NCBI GenBank assembly: GCA_963664595.2
Contig: CAXXOK010000011.1
Coordinates: 434,001-498,000, forward strand
DNA from: CAXXOK01 sp963664595
GTDB taxonomy: Bacteria; Bacillota; Clostridia; Christensenellales; Aristaeellaceae
Direction of reading: 5' to 3'
Length of the DNA: 64,000 nt
The notes beneath the pieces are model-generated. The model was not told where the DNA came from. It searched no databases and saw only the letters and a program-made list of their open reading frames with translations. The position numbers and the translations under genes are program-made. Positions 1 to 8,435 of the stretch are shown in pieces (position 1 is the stretch's first letter; each line of letters starts with the position of its first letter).

Positions 1-1
1 T

Positions 2-631
2 GCCGCCGAGCTGAAGGCTGCGGGCGGCGAGGCGTGGTTCCTCGGCTGCGACGTTACCTCCGAGCAGGACTGGGAAAAGGCCGTCGCCTTTGCCCTGCAA
101 GTTGCCGGAAAGGTGGACGTGCTGGTCAACAACGCCGGTATCAACATCCGAAAGCCGGTAGAGGAAATGAGCATCGACGAATGGATGACCATGATGAAGG
201 TTAATACCGGCTCCGCCTTCCTGGGCTGCAAATACGCCATCCCCGTAATGCGCAAGCAGGGCGGCGGCGTGATTATCAACACCTCGTCGGTGTGCGGCCT
301 GGTCGGCCATAAATACACCACGGAAGCGTATACCGCCACCAAGGGCGCGATCACGATGCTGACCAAGGCGATTGCCTCCCGCTACGCCAAGGATAACATC
401 CGCTGCAACTCCATCCACCCCTCCACCGTGGATACGCCTTTTATCCAGCTTCTGTTCAACGATCCCCAAAAGGGCGCGCAGAGCCGCGCGGAGCGCCTGG
501 GCGAGGTGCCGCTGGGCCGGTTGGCTACCTCCGCCGATGTGGCCAACGCGGTGCTTTACCTCGCAAGCGAGGAAGCTTCCTTCATCAACGGCGTCGCGCT
601 GCCCATCGACGGCGGTGTGACCTGTTACTGA
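2..631 (+). CDS. SDR-family NAD(P)-dependent oxidoreductase, 5' end outside the window
   Basis: This is a short-chain dehydrogenase/reductase that lacks its N-terminal Rossmann glycine motif because the window starts inside the gene; the frame is open from base 2. Visible family marks are NNAG (after VDVLV), the catalytic serine in NTSSVCG, the YTATK active-site Tyr/Lys pair, and the C-terminal LYLASEEASFINGVALPIDGG segment typical of classical SDRs. It probably oxidises or reduces a sugar acid or polyol in the cytosol. The next gene, a transketolase subunit, follows after 34 bp on the same strand, so it is likely the first visible gene of a carbohydrate operon. Substrate cannot be told from sequence. 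Confidence 0.9.
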   Translation, partial: AAELKAAGGEAWFLGCDVTSEQDWEKAVAFALQVAGKVDVLVNNAGINIRKPVEEMSIDEWMTMMKVNTGSAFLGCKYAIPVMRKQGGGVIINTSSVCGLVGHKYTTEAYTATKGAITMLTKAIASRYAKDNIRCNSIHPSTVDTPFIQLLFNDPQKGAQSRAERLGEVPLGRLATSADVANAVLYLASEEASFINGVALPIDGGVTCY

Positions 632-665
632 TAAATCGGAAATAATGAGTAGGAGATAATGCATT

Positions 666-1505
666 ATGGAATTTAGCGAAAAGGAAATCTGCGGACTGAA
701 AAAACGCGCAGCGCAATTGCGAAGCAATCTCATCGACATGATCCCCCCCGGAAAGGTCGGGCATCTGGGCGGCAGCTCTTCCATTATGGATGTTGTCGCG
801 GCGCTCTACTTCAACACCATGCATGTGTATGACGATCCCAAGGATCCCCGCCGCGATCTGCTGGTGTTTTCCAAGGGGCATGCGGTGCTGGCGCAGTATG
901 CCGCGTTTGTGGAGCTGGGCTATGTGGAGCGCGAGGCGCTTAAGTACGTAAAAACCCTGGAATGCACGCTGCAGGGACACCCGGACATGGATCACACGCC
1001 GGGCATCGAAGCCGTTACCGGCTCCCTGGGCCAGGGCCTGTCGGTTTGCCTGGGCATGGCGTTCGGCCTTCGCCTGGACAAAAAGGAAAACCGCGTGTAC
1101 TGCATCGTGGGCGACGGCGAGCTGGCCGAGGGCCAGATCTGGGAAGCCGCCATGGCTGCCGCCTCTTACAAGATGGATAACCTCTGTGCCATCGTGGATG
1201 TGAACGGCGTGCAGGCGACCGACACCATCGACCAGGTGCTGGCCAATCCGGACCTGCAAAAAAAGTGGGAAGCGTTCGGCTGGAAAACCATCGAAATCGA
1301 CGGCCACGATATGAAACAGATCCTCGCCGCGCTGGAAGAAGCCAAAACGGTCAAGGGGCAACCGACCGTGATTCTGGCCCATACCATCAAGGGCAAGGGC
1401 TTTACCTTTGCGGAAGGCAAGGCGGCCTTCCACAACGCCGCGTTGAATTGCGAGCAATATGATCAGGCCAAAGAGCTGGTCCGGAAAATGCTGGAGGAGG
1501 CGTAA
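666..1505 (+). CDS. Transketolase, N-terminal (thiamine diphosphate) subunit
   Basis: This 279-residue protein matches the N-terminal half of a split transketolase. The TPP/Mg motif starts at GDGELAEGQIWEA and ends with the Asn of VDVN; the early GHLGGSSS segment and the GHPD motif are also present. It ends two bases before the ATG of the C-terminal half, so the two are translationally coupled and should form one heteromeric enzyme moving two-carbon units between sugar phosphates. Split transketolases are common in Clostridia and often serve dedicated catabolic operons rather than the main pentose phosphate pathway. Start ATG 666 follows the sequence AGGAGATAATGCATT. Confidence 0.93.
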   Translation: MEFSEKEICGLKKRAAQLRSNLIDMIPPGKVGHLGGSSSIMDVVAALYFNTMHVYDDPKDPRRDLLVFSKGHAVLAQYAAFVELGYVEREALKYVKTLECTLQGHPDMDHTPGIEAVTGSLGQGLSVCLGMAFGLRLDKKENRVYCIVGDGELAEGQIWEAAMAAASYKMDNLCAIVDVNGVQATDTIDQVLANPDLQKKWEAFGWKTIEIDGHDMKQILAALEEAKTVKGQPTVILAHTIKGKGFTFAEGKAAFHNAALNCEQYDQAKELVRKMLEEA

Positions 1506-1507
1506 CA

Positions 1508-2446
1508 ATGAAAACGAGTAATATGCGAAACGCGTATGGTCAGGCCCTGCTTGAGCTGGGCCGCTCCAACAGCAAGGTAGTTGCTTTGGAAGCCGATCTT
1601 GGAAAATCCACCATGTCCAATATTTTCGGCGCGGAGTTCCCCGAGCGCTATTTCCAGATGGGCATCGCGGAAGCCAACATGATTTCCACCTCCGCCGGGC
1701 TCGCGCTGACGGGATACGTGCCCTTCGCCAGCTCCTTTGCGGTGTTTGCCTCCGGCCGTCCCTACGACCAGATCCGCTCCTCCGTGGCCATTCCGCGCCT
1801 GAATGTGAAGATCTGCGGTTCCTCCGCAGGGCTGTCCGACTTCGGCGACGGCAAAACCCACCAGTCGGTTGACGATATCGCGCTGATGCGCGTTCTGCCC
1901 AATATGAAGGTGTTCTCCCCCGCGGACGCTCTGGAAACAACCAAAATCATGAAGGCCATGGCCGAGATCCCCGGCCCGTGCTACATCCGTGTCAACCGCA
2001 ACGAGATCCCCGAGGTGACCAATCCCGACGAACCCTTTGAAGTCGGCAAGGTGAAAACCCTGCGCGACGGCAGCGACGCCGTGGTCTTTGCGACCGGCTA
2101 CATGGTGTACCAGGCGCTGGAAGCGGCGGAAACGCTCCAGGCGGAAGGCATTTCCGTGAAGGTGGTCAACGTTGCCACGATCAAGCCCTTTGATGACGAG
2201 GGCGTGCTGGCCGCCGCCGCCGGGATGAAGGCCGCCGTTACCGTTGAGGAAGCGAGCATCTATGGCGGACTGGGTTCCGCAGTCTGCGAAACGCTGTGCA
2301 CCGGGCCTGCCGCAAGCCGTATCCCCGTGGGCATCATCGGCATTCAGGATACCTTCGGCACCTGCGCCCAGAGCTACGAAGAGCTGCTGAAATACTATCA
2401 CCTGATGCCCGAAGACATCGTTGCCAAGGTGAAAAGCCTGCTGTAA
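1508..2446 (+). CDS. Transketolase, C-terminal (pyrimidine-binding and C) subunit
   Basis: This 312-residue partner carries the pyrimidine-binding domain (conserved MGIAEANMISTSAGLALTG, where the Glu activates TPP) and the C-terminal domain (VKVVNVATIKPFDDEG, then VTVEEASIYGGLGSAVCE). Length and order fit the second half of a split transketolase. The ribosome binding site GGAGG lies at the end of the upstream subunit gene. It sits between the N-terminal subunit and a beta-hydroxyacid dehydrogenase, consistent with a short operon for an unusual sugar or sugar acid. Confidence 0.93.
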   Translation: MKTSNMRNAYGQALLELGRSNSKVVALEADLGKSTMSNIFGAEFPERYFQMGIAEANMISTSAGLALTGYVPFASSFAVFASGRPYDQIRSSVAIPRLNVKICGSSAGLSDFGDGKTHQSVDDIALMRVLPNMKVFSPADALETTKIMKAMAEIPGPCYIRVNRNEIPEVTNPDEPFEVGKVKTLRDGSDAVVFATGYMVYQALEAAETLQAEGISVKVVNVATIKPFDDEGVLAAAAGMKAAVTVEEASIYGGLGSAVCETLCTGPAASRIPVGIIGIQDTFGTCAQSYEELLKYYHLMPEDIVAKVKSLL

Positions 2447-2486
2447 TCCGTTACCCCACGCAAACGTTTGATTGGAGGAAATCATC

Positions 2487-3374
2487 ATGAAAATCGGTTT
2501 TATCGGACTGGGTATCATGGGCAAGCCCATGGCCAAAAACCTTATCAAAGCTGGATATGATCTGGTCGTAAGCGACAAGTTCGCCAAAGACGCGGTCAAA
2601 GAGCTCGTCGCCGCGGGCGCGGCCGAGGCCGAAACCAACGCGCAGGCCGCCGCGCAGGCCGACGTGCTGATCACCATGGTACCCAACTCCCCGCAGGTGG
2701 AAGAAGCCCTCTTCGGGGAAAACGGCGCGGCGGAAACGCTCCGGCCGGGCAGCATCGTGCTGGATTGCTCATCCATCAATCCTGTCTCGTCCCGCGAGAT
2801 CAGCGCCAGGCTGGCCCAAAAGGGCGTCGAGATGATGGACGCCCCGGTATCCGGCGGCGAACCCAAAGCCATCGACGGCACGCTGGCCTTTATGGTGGGC
2901 GGCAAGCCGGAAGTCTTTGAAAAAGTGAAGCCCCTTCTGGAAAAAATGGGCGCGTCCGTCGTGCTGTGCGGCGATATCGGCGCGGGCAACGTAACCAAGC
3001 TGTGCAACCAGATCGTGGTTGCGGTCAACATTGCCGCCGTTGCCGAAGCCATGACCCTTGGCCAGCAGTGCGGCGTGGAGCCGCAGAAAATTTTCGAAGC
3101 CATCAAGGGCGGCCTGGCCGGTTCCACAGTGATGAACGCCAAGGCGCCCATGATGATGGACCAGAACTTTAAGCCCGGCTTCCGCATCAACCTGCACATC
3201 AAGGACCTCAACAACGTGGTTGATGCCGCCGCCAAGTACGACAGCCCGATTCCGCTGACGCAGTCCGTGCTGGAAATGATGAAAATCCTCCGGCGCGACG
3301 AGGACGCGGGCTGCGACCACAGCGCGCTGGTAAAATACTACCAGAAGCTCACCGGCGAAGAACTGCATCACTGA
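2487..3374 (+). CDS. NAD(P)-dependent beta-hydroxyacid dehydrogenase (GarR / HIBADH type)
   Basis: The protein belongs to the 3-hydroxyisobutyrate / tartronate semialdehyde reductase family. The Rossmann motif GFIGLGIMGKPMAKNL begins at residue 3, the substrate motif DAPVSGGEPKA is near residue 118, and the catalytic lysine lies in GAGNVTKLCNQ. ATG 2487 is chosen over an in-frame TTG at 2472 because TTGGAGGAAATCATC supplies a ribosome binding site at the right distance. The 295-residue length is normal. With the transketolase and SDR upstream it probably handles a semialdehyde/hydroxyacid step in sugar-acid breakdown; exact substrate unknown. Confidence 0.92.
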   Translation: MKIGFIGLGIMGKPMAKNLIKAGYDLVVSDKFAKDAVKELVAAGAAEAETNAQAAAQADVLITMVPNSPQVEEALFGENGAAETLRPGSIVLDCSSINPVSSREISARLAQKGVEMMDAPVSGGEPKAIDGTLAFMVGGKPEVFEKVKPLLEKMGASVVLCGDIGAGNVTKLCNQIVVAVNIAAVAEAMTLGQQCGVEPQKIFEAIKGGLAGSTVMNAKAPMMMDQNFKPGFRINLHIKDLNNVVDAAAKYDSPIPLTQSVLEMMKILRRDEDAGCDHSALVKYYQKLTGEELHH

Positions 3375-3719
3375 TCCGCAAGGACAGGAATATCCCCCTC
3401 CGCCGCGGTTGCAAACGCGCTCCGCGGACGGACAGTACCATGAACTTCCGCCTTCCTCCTTATACCGCGGAGCCGCAGGAGCCTCAGCCCTTCTGCGGCC
3501 CCGCCCGGCGGGCGGCCGCAGGGCGGAGCCCCCTTCCGGCGCGGCTGTGCCGCTATGCAGGCCCAGCCACAGCCAAAAGGCCCATACAAAGAAAATGCAG
3601 CGCAACAGCCCCGCAGATGGTACAATAGTTTGGCAGTGTCCAGTGTTTGGAACGGTATCTGACATTGTTCGGTGCTTCCTTCCCTGACAGGATCAATAAG
3701 ATGAAAGTGTAAGATACTT
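3375..3719. other. Intergenic region upstream of the GntR regulator
   Basis: No convincing gene in these 345 bases. The first part is very GC-rich with a CCCGCCCGGCGGGCGGCC self-complementary stretch near 3505, which may act as a weak terminator for the operon. A TACAAT at about 3620-3625 is a plausible -10 element for the following regulator gene. The last 80 bases are AT-richer and a likely operator region. Confidence 0.4.
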
Positions 3720-4400
3720 ATGTACGAATACAAACCCTTGCAAAACATGGCTTATGAGCGGCTGCGGGAGATGATCTACAACCGCGAGCTTAAGTTTGGC
3801 GTTATTTACAGCGAAACCCGGCTGGCGTCGGAGCTGAACATCTCGCGCACGCCCATCCGCGACGCGCTGAACCACCTGTACCGCGAGCGCTATATTGATA
3901 TTCTCCCCAACCGCGGGTTTCAGCTCCATTCGCCGGATGAAAACGATGTCCACGAGGCCTATCACGTCCGCATGATGATTGAATGCTACTGCGGCGAAAA
4001 GCTTGCCTCCGATTGCCAGACACCGGAAGCACAAAAGACCCTTGATCAGATGCAGGAATGCCTCCATCTGCAAACCGCGCTGCTGGAAAGCGGCCACCGG
4101 GTAGATTTGCGCCAGTTCTGGCTTGTGGATCAGGAGTTTCATTTCGCCCCGCTCAACTATATGAATATCTCCGCCTTCAATCTCCAGTACGACACGTTTC
4201 TGCACATTTTTATGCCGCAGCACCTGAAAAGCGATTATATACAGGGCCGCAGCCAAAGCACCGTTGTGGAGCACCAGGGCATCATCCAAAGCCTGCGCTC
4301 GGGTGACATACAAAAAACACGCGATGCCATTCAGCATCATCTGAACACTTCCCTACAGCTTGCGCTCACCAACAACGACCCGCCCGCAAAGACCCCGTAA
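3720..4400 (+). CDS. GntR-family transcriptional regulator, FadR/FCD subgroup
   Basis: A 226-residue regulator with an N-terminal winged helix (MAYERLREMIYNRELKFG, then SETRLASELNISRTPIRDAL at about residues 28-48, the GntR signature) and an all-helical FCD-like C-terminal domain with metal-ligand type histidines (QEFHF near residue 140, VEHQGI near 182). FCD regulators usually sense a sugar acid or dicarboxylate. It follows the sugar operon in the same orientation and probably controls it. There is no strong ribosome binding site before ATG 3720 (AAGTGTAAGATACTT). Confidence 0.9.
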   Translation: MYEYKPLQNMAYERLREMIYNRELKFGVIYSETRLASELNISRTPIRDALNHLYRERYIDILPNRGFQLHSPDENDVHEAYHVRMMIECYCGEKLASDCQTPEAQKTLDQMQECLHLQTALLESGHRVDLRQFWLVDQEFHFAPLNYMNISAFNLQYDTFLHIFMPQHLKSDYIQGRSQSTVVEHQGIIQSLRSGDIQKTRDAIQHHLNTSLQLALTNNDPPAKTP

Positions 4401-4418
4401 CGGAACACCGGGCCATAT

Positions 4419-4460
4419 CCGCCGTCCACTCCCGTTTATCAGCGGGGCGGCGGCTTTTTT
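4419..4460 (+). terminator. Rho-independent terminator after the GntR gene
   Basis: CCGCCG (4419-4424) and CCCG (4431-4434) pair with CGGG (4443-4446) and CGGCGG (4448-4453), followed by six T. Reads as a good intrinsic terminator for the first operon. The next 330 bases to 4791 hold no gene that I can support. Confidence 0.75.
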
Positions 4461-4791
4461 ATATAACAAAGCGGAACCCCTGCATCAACCCGCGTCTTTT
4501 CCCCGTGATCAGCGCCTGAAAGCCTTGCCATCGCAGCGCGATGCCGATGGTTTTTCTTTGCCGCTACGCAGAAACGATACGGGGATTTTTTTGCGCTTCT
4601 GTTTTTATTTGGTACGTAATTCATATTTTCGTCCGGCGGCGGCAGGTTATGTCCGCACAATTTCGTTCTATTAACGATAACAGCCGCAAACCCTTGTGGA
4701 AAAACGGCATTTGGGGCGGCATAGGTTCAATGGAGAATCGATCTTGCTGTCTGTCCTGACAGCTGTATAGTGAAGGAGCGTGAATATTACA

Positions 4792-5892
4792 ATGAAACGA
4801 TTCATCGTTTGCCTGTTGGTTCTTGGTTTGCTTTGCACCGGCGCATCCGGCGCATGGGCGCAGACCGTGATAACGGATTGTATCCCGGGGTTTAACCTGT
4901 CCGTGGTTACGGCGATACCCGGGGACCGGCTGCTGCTCTCGGGGAGTTTCCGCCAGAACGGAAACAGCCAGGCCGTGCTCTACAGCCTGGATGCGCAGGG
5001 ACAGGTGCTCACACAGCTGCTGACAAACGCCGACGGCCGCCTCGTGTTTCATGAAACTACGGCGGCGGATGATGGCCGGATTTGGATTTGCAGCACCAAA
5101 GGCGGCAACGACTACTACTACGGGGTCGATGTAGTGCAGGACAATGCCCTGGCAGCCTGGTACGGCCAGGACTTCCAGGTGGTATCGGTCACGCAGGGTC
5201 AGGGCGGCGTCCTGATACAGGGCAAGCCCGACGGCTTTCATTATGTGTTTGCGCTGCTGGATAGCAACGGCAAAAAGCTCTGGAAAAAAACCTTCGAGGG
5301 TTCCACCCGCATGATGGATGTCCATGCCGTGGATGACGGCTTTCTGGCCGTCGGCCGGCGGATGATCCCCCAGGGCGGCAATCTGGATGCATTGCCGCGC
5401 GGCGTGGTGATGAAGCTGTCGCTGGACGGGAAGATTCTGTGGCAGTATGAAACGAAGGAATATGCTCTGTTCAACGCCTGCACCGTGGTGGATAACAACA
5501 CCCTGGTGCTGGTCGGCACCGATTATTCCGCCGGATACGAGGTATCCCCGGTCGATTGCCTGATTGCCCAGTACGATGCCAACGGGCTGGTGTGGCGTAC
5601 CGATTATGTTACGGACACACAGCAAGGCTCATATATGCCCGTGATTGCCGCTACCGATACCGGGTATCTGGTCGCCACCAAGGGCACGATGCCCGGCGAT
5701 ACGCTTCGCTTTGTGCAATATGATCTGCAGGGCAGGCAGCTGGCGGACTGGGCCCCGGATCTAAGCCCGTTCACCAGACCCAACAGCTATGCGCTTGCCC
5801 GGCTGAGCGACCGCATTGTGCTGGTTGCCAACGGTCACCTCGAAAACCGTGAACAAACCATGACGATGCTGCATACGGTTACGCTGCCGTAA
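4792..5892 (+). CDS. Secreted protein of unknown function, beta-propeller-like repeats
   Basis: A 366-residue exported protein. The N-terminus has lysine-arginine, a hydrophobic core and an ASGAWAQ cleavage site, a classical signal peptide. The mature part consists of recurring strands of the type LYSLDAQGQVL, FALLDSNGKKLWKKTF, VMKLSLDGKILWQYETK and IAQYDANGLVWRTDY, a pattern seen in PQQ-like/WD-like beta propellers. ATG 4792 is preferred over GTG 4780, which overlaps the ribosome binding site AAGGAG. It is a single gene bounded by terminators. No catalytic residue is evident; a binding or sensing role outside the cell is possible. Confidence 0.75.
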   Translation: MKRFIVCLLVLGLLCTGASGAWAQTVITDCIPGFNLSVVTAIPGDRLLLSGSFRQNGNSQAVLYSLDAQGQVLTQLLTNADGRLVFHETTAADDGRIWICSTKGGNDYYYGVDVVQDNALAAWYGQDFQVVSVTQGQGGVLIQGKPDGFHYVFALLDSNGKKLWKKTFEGSTRMMDVHAVDDGFLAVGRRMIPQGGNLDALPRGVVMKLSLDGKILWQYETKEYALFNACTVVDNNTLVLVGTDYSAGYEVSPVDCLIAQYDANGLVWRTDYVTDTQQGSYMPVIAATDTGYLVATKGTMPGDTLRFVQYDLQGRQLADWAPDLSPFTRPNSYALARLSDRIVLVANGHLENREQTMTMLHTVTLP

Positions 5893-5914
5893 TCCGGAAA
5901 TAAATCAGGGATGT

Positions 5915-5956
5915 ACAAAAAAAGCGGTGCTTTCGCTTGCGTACCGCTTTTTTTGT
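5915..5956 (+). terminator. Rho-independent terminator after the secreted protein gene
   Basis: AAAGCGGTGC pairs with GTACCGCTTT (one G-T pair) around a ten-base loop and is flanked by an A tract and a T tract, so it could work in both directions. Confidence 0.85.
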
Positions 5957-6355
5957 TATGATTCGGGTTGGGCCTCCTGCACGCCATGGCAATAGCGTGG
6001 GAGGAAAAGAAACAAGTGATTACCGATGGTTTGTCGGTGTTCGCCGCTCACGCAAAGCCGGTGTTTATGCAGCGAAGCACCGTACTGATATTGATGCAGC
6101 GAAACAGGCTATGCTTTCCGGTTCAATCAACCGGTAAGCGCCCGGTCCGCCGCAAGGCTCTTCTTTTTCCAAAGCCTTCAACTGTAAGATCCGGCATACG
6201 GCTCATCATTTTCAAGGCTTCCACATGACCTCCGTATACGGCGTGGCCGTGATTGGCGCTGAACCTGTATGAAAAACGCTGTTAAGTCTATACTCTTCTT
6301 TCGTTGAACAGCGGATGATAGCGCAGAAGCCGGGTTGCCCGGCAAATGGATACTA
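5957..6355. other. Intergenic region with a coding remnant
   Basis: No intact gene. On the minus strand between about 6275 and 6135 a frame reads FSANHGHAVYGGHVEALKMM and on to MSRMPDLTVEGF before a stop; it resembles a fragment of a metabolic enzyme but has no start and no recognisable full domain. It is probably a decayed gene end. The plus strand before it shows a short frame with RWFVGVRRSRKAGVYAAKH, which I cannot assign. Confidence 0.35.
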
Positions 6356-7270
6356 TTAACTATGATTCTGTAAAACACGGCGCACATAACCCTCTTCATG
6401 GGTTAATGCAGCGCGCGCTTCCCCGGCGCTCATGCTGCAAAGACACATGATAATCGCCACCTTGACTTCTCCGTTTGCCTGCTCCAGCGTTTGGGCGGCC
6501 TTCTCGCGTGAAACATCGGCTGCAACCATTGTCAGCCGCACAGCACGTTCCCGCAGCTTTGAATTGGTTGCGCGGACATCCACCATAAGGTTTCGATAGG
6601 TTTTGCCGAGGCGGATCATAATGCCGGTGGACAGCATATTCAGAATCATTTTGGTCGCGGTCCCGGCTTTTAATCGGGTAGAACCGGAAATCACTTCGGG
6701 TCCGGTTGGCGCTTCAATGGCGATATCGGCTAAGCGGGAGAAAGGCGCGTTTCGATTGCAGCTGATGGCCACCGTTAACGCGCCTGCCTGTCTGGCGAAA
6801 TCCAGCGCGCCGCAGCAATAGGGCGCGTGACCGCTGGCGCTGATTGCAACAATCGTATCCTCCGGCGTGATACGGTGTGGGGCCAGATCGTCCGCCCCGC
6901 CTTCGACGGAGTCTTCGCTTGCTTCGGAAGATTTTCGTAATGCGGTATCTCCGCCCGCAATAATGCCGATTACCAGATCATCGGCTATATTAAAGGTCGG
7001 CGGGCACTCCGACGCATCAAGCACGCCCAGGCGGCCGCTTGTACCGGCCCCGATATAGAGCATACGGCCGCCGCGTTTCATCCGGGCAACGATGCTGTCG
7101 ATGGCGCGGGCAACAGCAGGCAGCGCTTCGCGTACGGCGGGGATGACGCCTGCATCCTGTTCGTTCATCAGGGTTACAATATCAAGCGTAGAGAATGTGT
7201 CAATGCATTCTGCCTGCTTATTGGGCTGCTCCGTGGAAAGGGCGGAAAGTGTTTCTGATGGATTATTCAT
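6356..7270 (-). CDS. murQ: N-acetylmuramic acid 6-phosphate etherase
   Basis: MurQ cleaves the lactyl ether of MurNAc-6-phosphate to give GlcNAc-6-phosphate and D-lactate in the cytosol. The 304-residue protein has the family signature GAGTSGRLGVLDASECPPTF (about residues 74-93), the SIS-domain glycine/serine loops (IISASGHAPYCCGAL), and the C-terminal helical segment LRERAVRLTMVAADVSREKA with conserved acidic residues nearby. The gene starts one base after the stop codon of the TIM-barrel gene, so the two are one transcript. It lies divergent to an ABC importer, a NamZ-like enzyme and an RpiR regulator, the usual set for cell-wall sugar salvage. Confidence 0.96.
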   Translation of the reverse strand: MNNPSETLSALSTEQPNKQAECIDTFSTLDIVTLMNEQDAGVIPAVREALPAVARAIDSIVARMKRGGRMLYIGAGTSGRLGVLDASECPPTFNIADDLVIGIIAGGDTALRKSSEASEDSVEGGADDLAPHRITPEDTIVAISASGHAPYCCGALDFARQAGALTVAISCNRNAPFSRLADIAIEAPTGPEVISGSTRLKAGTATKMILNMLSTGIMIRLGKTYRNLMVDVRATNSKLRERAVRLTMVAADVSREKAAQTLEQANGEVKVAIIMCLCSMSAGEARAALTHEEGYVRRVLQNHS

Positions 7271-7271
7271 A

Positions 7272-8174
7272 TCAAAATCCTATCTTTGCTTCTTCATAGA
7301 GTCTGATCAGATATTCGCCGGTTTCGCGAAGGTGGCGCCACAGAGAAAATTTAATTGCATCCGGAACCTCAGACTGCAGTATCCGCTTAACCTCAAAGCT
7401 GAAATCATGCCGGTACTCAATGGCGGCAAGCGAACGCATGATGGAAAACCAATCCACCGTACCGCGAAGCGGGGAAATATGCTCGTCGCGCGCGCCGCTG
7501 TTATCGTGGACGTGTGTCACTTTCAAACGGTTGCCCAGCATTTTCAGGCATTCGCTCTGATCGGCATACATCAAGTTAGCATGGCCAAAGTCCCAGCACG
7601 CTCCGACTTTTGCGCCGTTTTGGGACAGGGTATCAATTAAATCGCATAGCTCCTCAACGTGGGCGCAGTACCAGCGGTTGCGCCCGCCGCCATCAAAATC
7701 AGCCATGTTTTCGATGGCCAATCCGACGCCGTACTTTTCGCAAACCTCCAAACGACGGGTAAAGTATTCAAGGTTTATTGCTTTTGATTTGATAAATGGC
7801 ATCGGATGACCCAACGCGGTGGCAGGATGAGCCACCGTCCATGGAGCGCCTAGAATAGAAGCGGATATAATGGAACGGTCAACGATTTCCTCCATATCTG
7901 CAGGTGTGCCGTTGGGCATTGTATAGAAATTATAAAAAGGAACATGGGATTGAACGAATACTATCCCGGCTTCCTGCGCTGCGTCGGCAATGCTTTGTAC
8001 CCAGGATTTCCAGTTGCTTTCACGCAGTGGAGAGCCCTCTGTGCCCGCGCTGCAAAATATCGCATCCAGGCAATGGAAGCCAACCGCTTTATATCGCTTC
8101 AATTCCTGCACGCAGACATCGATCGAATTCATATAAGGTGGAATGAAGAAATTTACGGTGGTGGAAAGTCTCAT
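7272..8174 (-). CDS. Sugar phosphate isomerase/epimerase-like TIM-barrel protein
   Basis: A 300-residue protein of the xylose isomerase-like TIM-barrel (AP endonuclease 2) family. Recognisable parts are AIENMADFDGGGRNRWYC (metal-binding Glu), GACWDFGHANLMY (Asp/His), and THVHDNSGARDEHISPLRGTVDW (His/Asp metal ligands). The start is ATG 8174, which has CTTGGAGGTGTATAGC upstream; an in-frame start 66 bases further upstream has no such site. It is coupled to murQ and probably acts on a MurNAc-derived sugar or sugar acid, but the reaction cannot be named from sequence. Confidence 0.82.
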   Translation of the reverse strand: MRLSTTVNFFIPPYMNSIDVCVQELKRYKAVGFHCLDAIFCSAGTEGSPLRESNWKSWVQSIADAAQEAGIVFVQSHVPFYNFYTMPNGTPADMEEIVDRSIISASILGAPWTVAHPATALGHPMPFIKSKAINLEYFTRRLEVCEKYGVGLAIENMADFDGGGRNRWYCAHVEELCDLIDTLSQNGAKVGACWDFGHANLMYADQSECLKMLGNRLKVTHVHDNSGARDEHISPLRGTVDWFSIMRSLAAIEYRHDFSFEVKRILQSEVPDAIKFSLWRHLRETGEYLIRLYEEAKIGF

Positions 8175-8325
8175 GCTATACACCTCCAAGTTGTTCTGAA
8201 ATTTCAAATCCATTATACCAAATAAGAAATATGATTTCAATATTAAAAGTAAATAAATGAAACGTAATAACCTCAGTGTTCAATGAAAACCCTATAAAAT
8301 TACCGTTATATCTAAGTAAAAGGTG

Positions 8326-8353
8326 TTGACAACCTATAAATTCTTGATATAAT
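8326..8353 (+). promoter_or_regulatory. SigmaA-type promoter of the MurNAc importer operon
   Basis: TTGACA (8326-8331), 16-base spacer, TATAAT (8348-8353): both hexamers are perfect consensus. It reads toward the permease gene at 8436. The AT-rich region between it and 8174 must also hold the divergent promoter of the minus-strand genes and the operator of the RpiR-type regulator. Confidence 0.85.
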
Positions 8354-8435
8354 TCTATTGACCGGCATCGAATCGTTTCATTTATCGATGTACCAAAATG
8401 AATACTTCGTTGCAAATAAAGCGAGGGTAACCGAG

